Positions 43,104 to 52,370 of a DNA stretch of 64,000 nt are shown piece after piece. Source of the stretch: Lonepinella sp042485795 (GTDB taxonomy: Bacteria; Pseudomonadota; Gammaproteobacteria; Enterobacterales; Pasteurellaceae); the NCBI RefSeq assembly GCF_042485795.1, contig NZ_CP169368.1, forward strand, positions 558,001-622,000, read 5' to 3'. Position 1 is the first letter of the stretch. Each line of letters opens with the position of its first letter. Made by a program: the position numbers and the translations under genes. The notes beneath the pieces are model-generated. The model made no database searches and was not told the origin of the DNA. It saw nothing but the letters and a program-made list of their open reading frames with translations.

Positions 43104-43874
43104 ATGGCAGTTCGTAAACCACTTGTTATGGGTAACTGGAAATTAAACGGCAGTAAAGCATTTACTAAAGAATTAATTGAGGGCTTAAAAAAAGAACTTC
43201 AAGGTGTAACAGGTTGTGGCGTAGCAATCGCTCCCCCAGTGATGTATTTAGCAGAAGCAGAAGCGGCGATTGCGGGTAGTGCGATTGCGTTAGGTGCTCA
43301 AAACGTAGATGTCAACGTGCAAGGTGCTTTCACGGGTGATATTTCCACCGCAATGTTAAAAGATTTTGGGGCAAAATATATTATTATTGGTCACTCAGAA
43401 CGCCGTACTTATCATAAAGAAAGTGATGAATTTGTGGCGAAAAAATTCGGTGTATTAAAAGAAGCAGGTTTAGTACCAGTATTATGTATTGGTGAATCTG
43501 AAGCAGAAAACGAAGCGGGTAAAACCCAAGAAGTCTGTGCAAGACAAATTGATGCAGTAATTAATGCGTTAGGAGTGGAAGCCTTTAATGGTGCAGTTAT
43601 TGCTTATGAACCTATTTGGGCAATCGGTACAGGTAAATCAGCCACTCCAGCTCAGGCTCAAGCGGTACATAAATTTATCCGTGATCATATTGCAGCTAAA
43701 TCACAAGCTGTGGCAGATCAAGTAATTATTCAATACGGTGGTTCAGTAAATGATGCGAATGCCGCAGAATTATTTACCCAACCTGATATTGATGGTGCAT
43801 TAGTAGGTGGAGCCTCATTAAAAGCCCCAGCATTTGCGGTGATTGTGAAAGCAGCTGCTGTAGCGAAAGCTTAA
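43104..43874 (+). CDS. tpiA: Triosephosphate isomerase
   Basis: 256 residues (E. coli 255). The TIM barrel shows 'MGNWKLNGS' (catalytic Asn-Lys), 'IIGHSERR' (catalytic His), 'AYEPIWAIGTGKSA' (catalytic Glu) and 'IQYGGSVNDANAAEL' with 'GALVGGASL' for phosphate. It interconverts DHAP and glyceraldehyde-3-P. It has an AAGGAGAA ribosome site. Codon usage looks highly biased, as for a strong glycolytic gene. Confidence 0.97.
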   Translation: MAVRKPLVMGNWKLNGSKAFTKELIEGLKKELQGVTGCGVAIAPPVMYLAEAEAAIAGSAIALGAQNVDVNVQGAFTGDISTAMLKDFGAKYIIIGHSERRTYHKESDEFVAKKFGVLKEAGLVPVLCIGESEAENEAGKTQEVCARQIDAVINALGVEAFNGAVIAYEPIWAIGTGKSATPAQAQAVHKFIRDHIAAKSQAVADQVIIQYGGSVNDANAAELFTQPDIDGALVGGASLKAPAFAVIVKAAAVAKA

Positions 43875-43883
43875 TTAATCTGT

Positions 43884-43910
43884 GGGGGTGTATATTTTAT
43901 ATACCCCCTA
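43884..43910 (+). terminator. Hairpin after tpiA
   Basis: GGGGGTGTATA and TATATACCCCC pair around a short T-rich loop. No T-run follows. It lies in the 73-bp gap before kdtA and is a member of the GC-rich hairpin family. Confidence 0.55.
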
Positions 43911-43947
43911 CGATAAAAATAATACCATTAATTTCAGGCATTTATTT

Positions 43948-45225
43948 ATGCTAGGTTGGCTTTATACGTGTGCAATATATTTATTGCAACCGCTTCTTTT
44001 ACTTTTTATGTTGGGGCGTAGTATTAAATCTCCCAATTACCGTAAGCGTATAAATGAACGTTACGGTTTGTTTTATGCAACTTCAGAAAGACCACAAGCT
44101 AATGGCATTATTATTCATGCCGCATCTGTTGGCGAGGTTATCGCAGCAACGCCCTTGGTTCGTCAAATTCAAGAGAAGTATCCTGATTTACCCATTACCA
44201 TGACCACGGTAACACCAACAGGTTCAGCTCGTGTGAAAGCGGCTTTTGGTAATTCAGTACATCACTTTTATTTGCCCTATGATTTGCCTGATGCAGTAAC
44301 AAGATTCATCAATTTTATTCAGCCGAAAGCCTGTATTGTGATTGAAACGGAAATTTGGCCTAATCTTATTCATCAACTAAAGCTGCGTAATATCCCGTTT
44401 ATTGTGGCGAATGCACGTTTATCCGCACGTTCAGCCAAACGATATGCTTGTGTGGAAAATCATATTCAGAATGTTTTGAACGAGATCTGTTTAATTGCCC
44501 CCCAAGATAGTATTAGTGGACAGCGTTATACGGATTTGGGTTATCATGGCAGATTAGCACTAACTGGTAATATTAAATATGATTTAGTGATTTCAGATGA
44601 ATTATTAAATAATATTAAAATGTTAGATCAGGAATGGATTGGTAATAGACCCGTTTGGATTGCAGCCAGTACCCACGAAGGGGAAGAAGAAATTGTGTTA
44701 CAAGCACATCGTGCTTTATTACAACAATTTCCTGATTTATTATTAATATTAGCTCCACGCCATCCTGAACGATTTAATTCAGTGGCAAATTTGATTGAAA
44801 AAGAGAAATTTAGTTATTGTCGCCGTAGTGAAAAGATTGCCCCGAATTCACAAATTCAAATTTTATTAGGTGATACGATGGGTGAACTTATGTTAATGTA
44901 TGGCGTATCTGATGTCGCCTTTGTCGGTGGAAGTTTGGTTAAACATGGTGGACATAATCCGCTAGAGCCATTGGCATTCAAAGTTCCCGTGATTAGTGGC
45001 AAATATACGTTTAATTTTCCTGAAGTATTTTGTAATTTACGTGAAGTGCAAGGTGTGTTAGAAATTAATTCAAATTACACCGCACTTTCTCATGCAGTTG
45101 AACAATTTCTATCTTCAATTTCTCTGCGGGAACGATTTGGTCATGCAGGATATGAAGTATTAATTGAAAATCGTGGGGCGTTACAACGATTGTTAGATTT
45201 ATTACGTCCCTATTTAGAGAAATAA
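43948..45225 (+). CDS. kdtA: Kdo transferase
   Basis: 425 residues from the ATG at 43948. A longer frame opening at 43882 adds a tail that lies in the tpiA hairpin. A membrane anchor (about 5-25, 'YTCAIYLLQPLLLLFML') is followed by GT30 blocks: 'GIIIHAASVGEVIAATPLV', 'PYDLPDAVTRFINFIQPKACIVIETEIWPNLI', 'VGGSLVKHGGHNPLEP'. It adds Kdo to lipid A. In Haemophilus the enzyme is monofunctional and the Kdo is then phosphorylated by KdkA, encoded at 52.4 kb. coaD is four bases away, the usual pair. Confidence 0.94.
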   Translation: MLGWLYTCAIYLLQPLLLLFMLGRSIKSPNYRKRINERYGLFYATSERPQANGIIIHAASVGEVIAATPLVRQIQEKYPDLPITMTTVTPTGSARVKAAFGNSVHHFYLPYDLPDAVTRFINFIQPKACIVIETEIWPNLIHQLKLRNIPFIVANARLSARSAKRYACVENHIQNVLNEICLIAPQDSISGQRYTDLGYHGRLALTGNIKYDLVISDELLNNIKMLDQEWIGNRPVWIAASTHEGEEEIVLQAHRALLQQFPDLLLILAPRHPERFNSVANLIEKEKFSYCRRSEKIAPNSQIQILLGDTMGELMLMYGVSDVAFVGGSLVKHGGHNPLEPLAFKVPVISGKYTFNFPEVFCNLREVQGVLEINSNYTALSHAVEQFLSSISLRERFGHAGYEVLIENRGALQRLLDLLRPYLEK

Positions 45226-45228
45226 TTT

Positions 45229-45708
45229 ATGGCAAGTGTGATTTACCCTGGCACGTTCGATCCGATGACGAATGGACATTTAGATATTATTAGCCGAAGT
45301 GCGGTGCTTTTTTCTGAGGTTATTGTGGCGGTGGCTGAAAATCCAAGGAAGCAACCATTATTTGAATTAGAACAACGGGTTCAGTTAATTAAGCAATCGA
45401 TTGCTCATTTGCCAAATGTGCAGGTTATAGGGTTTTCTGATTTATTGGCAAATGTAATACAGCAGCTTGAGATAACAGCCATTATTCGAGGTGTGCGGAC
45501 AACCGCAGATTTTGAGTATGAATTGCAGTTGGCATATTTAAATCGTGCTTTGACCAATGGGGTAGAAAGTTTATTTTTACCACCGAGTGAATGCTGGTCT
45601 TATGTGTCTTCTACTATGGTAAGAGAGGTTTATTTACACCATGGTGATGTGGCACAATTTGTGCCACCACCAGTACAAGATGCTTTGTTAGCAAGAGCAA
45701 AAAAATAA
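45229..45708 (+). CDS. coaD: Phosphopantetheine adenylyltransferase
   Basis: 159 residues (E. coli 159). The nucleotidyltransferase (T/H)xGH signature is in 'GTFDPMTNGHLDII', and 'IIRGVRTTADFEYELQLA' and 'WSYVSSTMVREVYLHHGDV' (the ISST-like motif) follow. It makes dephospho-CoA from 4'-phosphopantetheine. The old name kdtB came from its position next to kdtA. An uptake signal is inside the coding region (45298), encoding part of SAVLF. Confidence 0.96.
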   Translation: MASVIYPGTFDPMTNGHLDIISRSAVLFSEVIVAVAENPRKQPLFELEQRVQLIKQSIAHLPNVQVIGFSDLLANVIQQLEITAIIRGVRTTADFEYELQLAYLNRALTNGVESLFLPPSECWSYVSSTMVREVYLHHGDVAQFVPPPVQDALLARAKK

Positions 45709-45787
45709 GCAAGAAAGCCATTCTATAAAGACAAAAAATGTGTAACAATAGCAGTAATTTATTTACATTAAACAACAATTATTATTT

Positions 45788-48412
45788 ATGAAAACAACAG
45801 CAGAAATTAGACAATCCTTTTTAGATTTTTTTCACAGTAAAGGTCATCAGGTAGTAGAAAGTAGTTCTCTTGTGCCTGAAAACGATCCCACTTTACTTTT
45901 TACTAACGCTGGAATGAACCAATTTAAAGATGTTTTTCTTGGTTTAGAAAAACGTGCTTATACTCGTGCCACTACTGCACAACGTTGTGTGCGAGCAGGG
46001 GGAAAGCATAATGATTTAGAAAATGTGGGCTATACTGCTCGTCATCATACATTCTTTGAAATGATGGGGAATTTCAGTTTCGGTGATTATTTTAAACAAG
46101 ATGCCATTGCTTTTGGTTGGGAATATTTAACTTCTCCACAGTGGTTAGGTTTACCAAAAGAAAAACTGTATGTTACCGTGTATGAAACCGATGACGAAGC
46201 CTATAATATTTGGCATCAACAAATGGGAGTGCCAGCAGAACATATTATTCGCATTGGCGATAACAAAGGTGGTGCGTACAATTCTGATAACTTCTGGGCA
46301 ATGGGCGATACTGGACCATGCGGACCTTGTACTGAGATTTTCTACGATCATGGTGAGCAACATTGGGGTGGTTTACCAGGTTCGCCTGAAGAAGACGGCG
46401 ACCGTTATATTGAAGTGTGGAATATTGTATTTATGCAATTTAACCGTTTGGCTGATGGGACATTAGAAAAATTGCCAAGACCGTCTGTCGATACAGGTAT
46501 GGGCTTAGAGCGTATGACTGCCGTTATGCAGCATGTTAATTCCAACTATGAAATTGATATTTTCCAAACCTTAATTGCCAAAGTAGCAGAAATTGTCGGT
46601 ACTAAAGATTTAACCAATAAATCTTTACGTGTGATTGCCGATCATATTCGTTCTTGTGCTTATTTAATTGCTGACGGCGTGATTCCATCTAACGAAGGGC
46701 GTGGGTATGTATTACGCCGTATTATTCGCCGTGCAGTTCGTCATGGACATTTGTTAGGTGCTAAAGAAACGTTCTTTTATAAATTGGTGCCTACTTTAAT
46801 TGAGGTCATGGCTGATGCAGCGAAAATTGTCAAAGAAAAACAAGCCAACGTAGAAAAACTGTTACGTTTGGAGGAAGAACAATTTGCTCGTACTTTAGAA
46901 CGTGGTTTGACTTTATTAGATGATGCCTTGGTAAATGTTAAAGACGGCGTATTGTCTGGTGAAGTGGCATTTAAATTATATGATACTTACGGCTTCCCAT
47001 TGGATTTAACTGCTGATGTGTGTCGTGAACGTGATATTCAAATTGATGAAGCAGGCTTTGATAAAGAAATGGAAGCTCAACGTTTGAGAGCGCAGTCTGC
47101 CAGCCAATTCGGTATGGATTATAACAATGTTATTCGTGTCGATGGTACAACCCAATTTGAAGGTTATAACAAAGCAGAAAGTCAGGCAAAAGTCACCGCA
47201 CTTTTCCATGACGGCAAATCAGTGGATAGTATTACCGCAGGACAAAGTGCTGTGGTTATTTTAGAAAATACGCCATTCTATGCGGAAATGGGTGGTCAGA
47301 TTGGTGATAGCGGAGAGTTGGTCAATAATAATTGTCAATTTGATGTGAAAGATACTCAAAAATATGGTCAAGTGTTTGGACATATTGGTGAATTGACGGT
47401 AGGTTCATTGTCGGTAGGCGATAGTGTTGATGCGATTGTGAATAATGAACGTCGTCAGCATACTAGATTAAACCATAGTGCAACTCACTTACTACATTCT
47501 GCATTGCGTCAAGTATTAGGCGAGCATGTGGCACAGAAAGGATCGTTAGTGTCTGATGTGGGTTTACGTTTTGACTTTGTGCAACCTGAAGCAATCAGTA
47601 AACAACAGCTTGCGGAAGTGGAACGTATCGTCAATTTCCATATTCGAGCAAATCACCCTGTGTTAACCGAAGAAATGGGGATTGAACAAGCCAAAGCAAA
47701 AGGTGCTATGGCGTTGTTCGGAGAGAAATATGGCGACGTGGTTCGTGTTGTTACCATGAGTCCATTCTCGATTGAACTTTGTGGTGGATTACACGTACAA
47801 CGCACGGGGGATATTGGGTTATTTAAATTGGTGTCAGAAAGTGCAGTCGCTGCGGGCATTCGTCGGGTGGAAGCCGTTACAGGTGAGGGTGCGATGGCTT
47901 GGTTACATAATCAACAAGCTATTTTAGGACAAGTAGCGGACGCATTAAAATCTGATGTCACATCATTAGCAGAGAAAATTTATCAGTTGCAAGAAAAAGC
48001 TAAGAAAACAGAAAAAGAATTGCAACAATTAAAACAAAAAGCTGCCGTACAAGCAGGAGCGAATTTAGCTCAAAGTGCGGTGAAAATTAATGGAATTTCG
48101 GTAATCGTACAACGATTGGATGGTATCGATACCAAAGCATTGCGTGTGATGGTAGATGATTTGAAAAATCAACTCGGATCTGCTGTGATTGCTTTTGCTT
48201 CTGTTGTAGAAGAAAAGGTTAATCTAATTGTGGGTGTTACAGCAGATATTACAAGCAAAGTAAAAGCAGGTGAATTAGTCAATCTAATGGCTCAACAAGT
48301 AGGGGGCAAAGGTGGCGGTCGTCCAGATATGGCGATGGCTGGTGGCGTACAACCTGAAAATGTAGCCAACGCATTAAATGTTGCATTAGATTGGTTAAAA
48401 GTAAATTTGTAA
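45788..48412 (+). CDS. alaS: Alanyl-tRNA synthetase
   Basis: 874 residues (E. coli 876). Class II core starts 'EIRQSFLDFFHSKGHQVVESS', with 'HHTFFEMMGNFSFGDYFK' and 'MGLERMTAV'. The editing domain has the zinc-type 'HSATHLLHSALR' and 'CGGLHV' motifs at about 565-675. The C-Ala domain ends in the Gly-rich 'GGKGGGRPDMAMAGG'. It charges tRNA-Ala and edits Ser and Gly. csrA lies downstream, as in many gamma-proteobacteria. Confidence 0.97.
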   Translation: MKTTAEIRQSFLDFFHSKGHQVVESSSLVPENDPTLLFTNAGMNQFKDVFLGLEKRAYTRATTAQRCVRAGGKHNDLENVGYTARHHTFFEMMGNFSFGDYFKQDAIAFGWEYLTSPQWLGLPKEKLYVTVYETDDEAYNIWHQQMGVPAEHIIRIGDNKGGAYNSDNFWAMGDTGPCGPCTEIFYDHGEQHWGGLPGSPEEDGDRYIEVWNIVFMQFNRLADGTLEKLPRPSVDTGMGLERMTAVMQHVNSNYEIDIFQTLIAKVAEIVGTKDLTNKSLRVIADHIRSCAYLIADGVIPSNEGRGYVLRRIIRRAVRHGHLLGAKETFFYKLVPTLIEVMADAAKIVKEKQANVEKLLRLEEEQFARTLERGLTLLDDALVNVKDGVLSGEVAFKLYDTYGFPLDLTADVCRERDIQIDEAGFDKEMEAQRLRAQSASQFGMDYNNVIRVDGTTQFEGYNKAESQAKVTALFHDGKSVDSITAGQSAVVILENTPFYAEMGGQIGDSGELVNNNCQFDVKDTQKYGQVFGHIGELTVGSLSVGDSVDAIVNNERRQHTRLNHSATHLLHSALRQVLGEHVAQKGSLVSDVGLRFDFVQPEAISKQQLAEVERIVNFHIRANHPVLTEEMGIEQAKAKGAMALFGEKYGDVVRVVTMSPFSIELCGGLHVQRTGDIGLFKLVSESAVAAGIRRVEAVTGEGAMAWLHNQQAILGQVADALKSDVTSLAEKIYQLQEKAKKTEKELQQLKQKAAVQAGANLAQSAVKINGISVIVQRLDGIDTKALRVMVDDLKNQLGSAVIAFASVVEEKVNLIVGVTADITSKVKAGELVNLMAQQVGGKGGGRPDMAMAGGVQPENVANALNVALDWLKVNL

Positions 48413-48575
48413 GTGTCGCATTATGCATGTCTTGTTTTAATTTATAAGACTGGTTATCAATAGGGAAGTTGATAGGTATTGTGGAGGTTTTATTTTTCTT
48501 TCTAACGGAAGACAAAGTGAAACATCCACAGACTATGGCACAAGACAGATATAATCATATAAAAGGAAGAAGTAT

Positions 48576-48767
48576 ATGCTAGTTTTGACAAGGAAACTGG
48601 GTGAAAGCTTACTCATTGGCGATGATATTGAAATCACAGTGTTAAATGTCCGTGGTAATCAAGTAAAAATCGGTGTAAAAGCACCAAAAGACGTTTCCGT
48701 TCATCGGGAAGAAATCTATCAACGTATCAAGCAATCTCAAAATGAAAAACATTCAGAGGTTGAATAA
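48576..48767 (+). CDS. csrA: CsrA, carbon storage / mRNA-binding regulator
   Basis: 63 residues (E. coli 61). It starts 'MLVLTRKLGESLLIGDDI', and has the 'GVKAPKDVSVHREEIYQRI' RNA-binding region with the essential Arg44-type residue. CsrA binds GGA motifs in mRNA leaders and controls glycolysis, glycogen and virulence. The ribosome site AAGGAAG is good. A TATAAT at 48550-48555 may serve it. manB begins nine bases after its stop, so the two can be co-transcribed. Confidence 0.95.
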   Translation: MLVLTRKLGESLLIGDDIEITVLNVRGNQVKIGVKAPKDVSVHREEIYQRIKQSQNEKHSEVE

Positions 48768-48776
48768 GGAGAATCT

Positions 48777-50141
48777 ATGAGTAAATTAACTTGCTTTAAA
48801 GCCTACGATATTCGTGGCCGTTTAGGTGATGAACTAAATGTTGATATTGCCTATCGCATTGGTCGTGCCTTTGGTCAATTCTTAAAGCCAAAAAATATTG
48901 TGGTGGGTGGTGACGTACGTTTAACCAGTAAAGAGCTGAAAAGTGCAGTAACAAATGGCTTATTAGATTCTGGCGTTGACGTGATTGATTTAGGTGAAGT
49001 CGGTACCGAAGAAGTTTATTTCGCTACTTCATTCTTAAAAGCTGATGGTGGTATTGAAGTCACCGCAAGTCACAATCCGATGGATTATAACGGCATGAAA
49101 TTAGTGCGTGAAGGATCTCGCCCAATTAGTGCAGACACAGGACTCGCTGATATTCAACGTTTAGCGGAAGAAAATAATTTCCCTGCGGTAACTCAACGTG
49201 GTCAATATAAACAACAATCGGTGATTGGTGATTATGTTGAACGTTTACTTTCTTATGTAAACCTAGATAATATCAAACCATTAAAATTAGTGATTAACTC
49301 AGGTAATGGTGCGGCAGGTCATGTAGTGGATGCTATTGAAGCACAATTTAAAGCTCGCCGTGTGCCAGTGGAATTTATTAAGGTGCATAATAATCCAGAC
49401 GGTACTTTCCCACATGGTATTCCTAACCCAATTTTACACGAAAACCGCCAAGACACCATTGATGCGGTATTAAAACACAAAGCCGATATGGGGATTGCCT
49501 TTGATGGCGACTTCGACCGTTGTTTCTTCTTTGATGAAAACGGTGGTTTCATTGAGGGTTATTATGTGGTCGGTCTATTAGGTCAGGCTTTCACCCAAAA
49601 ACAAAAAGGGGCGAAGATTATCTACGATCCTCGTTTAATCTGGAATACGGAAAAATTAGTATCCGCTAACGGTGGAGAACCTGTCATGTCGAAATCAGGT
49701 CATTCTTTCATTAAGGAAAAAATGCGTGAAGTCGATGCGGTTTACGGTGGCGAAATGTCAGCACACCATTATTTCCGTGATTTCTACTATTGTGATAGTG
49801 GTATGGTGCCTTGGTTATTAGTGATGGAATTAGTTAGCACAACAGGTAAATCCTTAGGTCAATTAGTGACAGAAAGCATTAATACTTATCCATCACCAGG
49901 TGAAATCAACAGCAAATTAACCGATGCTAAAGCATCGATTGCTCGTGTCCGTGCTGCCTATGAAAAAGATGCGGTAAGTGTCAATGAAATTGACGGCATT
50001 AGCATTGAATATCCAAACTGGCGTTTCAATTTACGTAGTTCAAATACTGAACCCGTGGTGCGTTTGAACCTTGAAACCCGTGGGGATAAAGTGTTGATGC
50101 AAGAGAAGACTGATGAGATTTTGGCGTTATTGCGTCAATAA
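48777..50141 (+). CDS. manB: Phosphomannomutase
   Basis: 454 residues (E. coli CpsG/ManB 456). The active-site serine loop is 'TASHNPMDYNG' (Ser98), metal binding is in 'FDGDFDRCFFF' and the sugar-phosphate loop is 'LRSSNTEPVVR'. 'YCDSGMVPWLLVMELVS' is typical of the CpsG group. It converts mannose-6-P to mannose-1-P, and the same family acts on glucose-1-P in some cases. The following galU makes UDP-glucose, so the pair supplies surface-sugar precursors. Confidence 0.93.
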   Translation: MSKLTCFKAYDIRGRLGDELNVDIAYRIGRAFGQFLKPKNIVVGGDVRLTSKELKSAVTNGLLDSGVDVIDLGEVGTEEVYFATSFLKADGGIEVTASHNPMDYNGMKLVREGSRPISADTGLADIQRLAEENNFPAVTQRGQYKQQSVIGDYVERLLSYVNLDNIKPLKLVINSGNGAAGHVVDAIEAQFKARRVPVEFIKVHNNPDGTFPHGIPNPILHENRQDTIDAVLKHKADMGIAFDGDFDRCFFFDENGGFIEGYYVVGLLGQAFTQKQKGAKIIYDPRLIWNTEKLVSANGGEPVMSKSGHSFIKEKMREVDAVYGGEMSAHHYFRDFYYCDSGMVPWLLVMELVSTTGKSLGQLVTESINTYPSPGEINSKLTDAKASIARVRAAYEKDAVSVNEIDGISIEYPNWRFNLRSSNTEPVVRLNLETRGDKVLMQEKTDEILALLRQ

Positions 50142-50150
50142 ATAGTGTTA

Positions 50151-50276
50151 GCCCCCTCAGCCCTTCGGGCAGCTCCCCCCACAAGTAGGGGGAGCGAATA
50201 ATTTTACCCGATAACATAAGTCATCATTTTCTTCCCCCCGCGTGCGGGGGGAAGTGTCCGAAGGACGAAGGGGGGC
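50151..50276. repeat. 126-bp inverted-repeat element (MITE-like)
   Basis: The two ends are imperfect inverted repeats of about 30 bp. The left end is GCCCCCTCAGCCCTTCGGGC followed by AGCTCCCCCC, and the right end, read on the other strand, is GCCCCCTTCGTCCTTCGGAC followed by ACTTCCCCCC. Each end also folds on its own (CCCCCC-loop-GGGGG hairpins at 50175-50193 and 50234-50251). There is no coding capacity. It fills the manB-galU gap almost completely. Confidence 0.7.
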
Positions 50277-50294
50277 AAAATATAAGGACAAAAA

Positions 50295-51182
50295 ATGAAA
50301 GTCATTATTCCTGTGGCTGGCTTAGGTACGCGAATGTTACCTGCCACCAAAGCCATTCCAAAAGAAATGCTTACTTTAGTGGATAAACCATTAATTCAAT
50401 ATGTAGTCAACGAATGTGTCAACGCTGGTGTAAAAGAAATCGTGCTAGTGACGCATTCTTCTAAAAATGCTATTGAAAACCATTTCGACACATCTTTTGA
50501 GTTAGAAACGATGTTAGAGAAGCGTGTAAAACGCCAGTTATTGGAAGAAGTGCGTGCTATTTGCCCGAAAGATGTCACTATTATGCACGTTCGCCAAGGC
50601 AATGCCAAAGGCTTGGGACACGCCGTTTTATGTGGTCGTCCTGTGGTGGGTAATGAGCCTTTTGCCGTGGTGTTGCCTGATGTGCTGTTAGCGGATTTTA
50701 CAGCTAACCAAAAAACTGAAAATCTTGCCGCGATGATCAAACGCTTTAAAGAAACGGGCAATAGCCAAATTATGGTTGCCCCAGTGGATTCAAAAGATGT
50801 GAGTAGTTACGGTATTGCAGACTGTGATGGTGTGGAATTTGCTGGTGGTGAAAGTGCCAAAATTGCTCGTATGGTAGAAAAACCGAGTGTAGAAAAAGCA
50901 CCGTCTAATCTTGCAGTAGTAGGGCGTTATGTATTTTCAGCGGGAATTTGGCGTTTATTAGAAAAAACGCCAGTTGGTGTCGGTGATGAAATTCAATTAA
51001 CTGATGCCATTGATATGCTTATCGAAAAAGAAACCGTGGAGGCTTTCCACATGATGGGAGAGTCTTTCGACTGCGGTGATAAAATTGGTTATATGCAAGC
51101 CTTTGTAGAATATGGTTTACAACATGAAAAATTAGGCAAACCGTTCAAAGACTATTTGAAAAAATTAGCTAAAACCTTGTAA
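50295..51182 (+). CDS. galU: UTP-glucose-1-phosphate uridylyltransferase
   Basis: 295 residues (E. coli 302). The nucleotide site is in 'VAGLGTRMLPATKAIPKEMLT' (parts), and 'LPDVLLADF', 'MVEKPSVEKAPSNLAVVGRYV' and 'FDCGDKIGYMQAFVEYG' are family motifs. It makes UDP-glucose for lipo-oligosaccharide and capsule sugars. The insertion-like repeat upstream sits close to the start, and the AAGGAC ribosome site directly follows it. Confidence 0.96.
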   Translation: MKVIIPVAGLGTRMLPATKAIPKEMLTLVDKPLIQYVVNECVNAGVKEIVLVTHSSKNAIENHFDTSFELETMLEKRVKRQLLEEVRAICPKDVTIMHVRQGNAKGLGHAVLCGRPVVGNEPFAVVLPDVLLADFTANQKTENLAAMIKRFKETGNSQIMVAPVDSKDVSSYGIADCDGVEFAGGESAKIARMVEKPSVEKAPSNLAVVGRYVFSAGIWRLLEKTPVGVGDEIQLTDAIDMLIEKETVEAFHMMGESFDCGDKIGYMQAFVEYGLQHEKLGKPFKDYLKKLAKTL

Positions 51183-51203
51183 CAAGCAGGGTAAAGAACA
51201 GGA

Positions 51204-51229
51204 TTAGGGTGCGTTCAAACGTACCCTAA
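51204..51229. terminator. Terminator between galU and opsX
   Basis: TTAGGGTGCGTT-CA-AACGTACCCTAA, a 12-bp stem with one G-T mismatch, between convergent genes. It is a member of the GC-rich hairpin family. Confidence 0.7.
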
Positions 51230-51235
51230 CTTGCT

Positions 51236-52294
51236 TTAAAACCCCAATTTCCGCATTTCACTCACCACATCTTTCACTTCAATTTCCGCCATCAAATTTT
51301 TACCCGATAATTTGGTTGCCCATGGCAATTCTTGAGAGAGTTTATGAAATTCTTTAAACGCATTTTGCTCATAGACCGAAATCACATTATCCAAATTATG
51401 ATAAGGACCTGTTCGCCAAGGATTATGATAAGCATACAGACCGATAACAGGTGTTCCCACCATGGTGGCAATATGAGCAGGACCACTATCGGGTGCGATC
51501 ACTAAATCTGCTTGTTGGATTAAAGCGGTCAATTCAGCTAAACTCGTTTTTCCGCACGCATTGGTTATCTGATTATCACAAAGTGCGGTGATTTTTTGGC
51601 AAATTTCCATTTCTCGTGAAGCAGGAGAACCACATAAAATCACGTTAATACCTTGTTGAGTGGCAACATTGGCGAGTTCCGCATAGCGTTCAATCAACCA
51701 ATCTTTTTCCGTTTTGCTGGAGCAAGGGGAAATAATCAGATTGCGTTGGTTTGGTTGAATAAAGGTTTTTGCCTTTTGTTGTGCTGGCAAAGAAAGATTT
51801 AATTGCCAATGCGGGGTAAATTTTGCTACGCCAATTTTTTCGGCAAATGCCATAAAACCGTCTAACACATGGGGATTTTCGGGATCATTCACCCGTTGAT
51901 TAACAAAAAAACATTGTCCCTCTCTTGAGCGTTTTTTACCAAAACCGATTTTATATTTGGCTTTAATACCTAAAGATAAAATAGATGCACGGAAAGCGGT
52001 TTGCATATTTAATAAAGCATCAAATGATTGATTTCTTAGCTGTTTCCATAAAGCAAAAACGCCTCGCCAACCTGTTTTTTTATCAAATATAACTAAATCA
52101 ATAGGCGGATTTTCAGGCATGACTTGCGATAATAACGCATACTCCACCTTTCCCACAATCCAAGTGATTTGACAAGCAGGATAAAAACGAGCAATTTCTT
52201 GTACCACGGCTAAAGCATGCGTAATATCACCAATGGCGGAAAGGCGTAGAACGCATAGGGATTTAGGAGGGTGTTGTTGGCTAAAAAGGGGCAT
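51236..52294 (-). CDS. opsX: Heptosyltransferase I of the LOS inner core
   Basis: 352 residues. It fits the GT9 family: 'LRLSAIGDITHALAVVQEI' at the N-terminus, 'LLNMQTAFRASIL', 'ISPCSSKTEKDWLIERYAELA' and 'VIAPDSGPAHIATMVGTPVIGLY'. In Haemophilus the divergent pair opsX/kdkA has the same order, and OpsX adds the first heptose to phosphorylated Kdo. The WaaC/WaaF labels are possible alternatives; the linkage to kdkA makes OpsX most likely. Confidence 0.85.
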   Translation of the reverse strand: MPLFSQQHPPKSLCVLRLSAIGDITHALAVVQEIARFYPACQITWIVGKVEYALLSQVMPENPPIDLVIFDKKTGWRGVFALWKQLRNQSFDALLNMQTAFRASILSLGIKAKYKIGFGKKRSREGQCFFVNQRVNDPENPHVLDGFMAFAEKIGVAKFTPHWQLNLSLPAQQKAKTFIQPNQRNLIISPCSSKTEKDWLIERYAELANVATQQGINVILCGSPASREMEICQKITALCDNQITNACGKTSLAELTALIQQADLVIAPDSGPAHIATMVGTPVIGLYAYHNPWRTGPYHNLDNVISVYEQNAFKEFHKLSQELPWATKLSGKNLMAEIEVKDVVSEMRKLGF

Positions 52295-52370
52295 AAAAAA
52301 AGATCCTTATTTTTTGCGAAACATGACTATTTTAAAGTAGAATGATGCGAACGCCAACAAGGAATATAAA

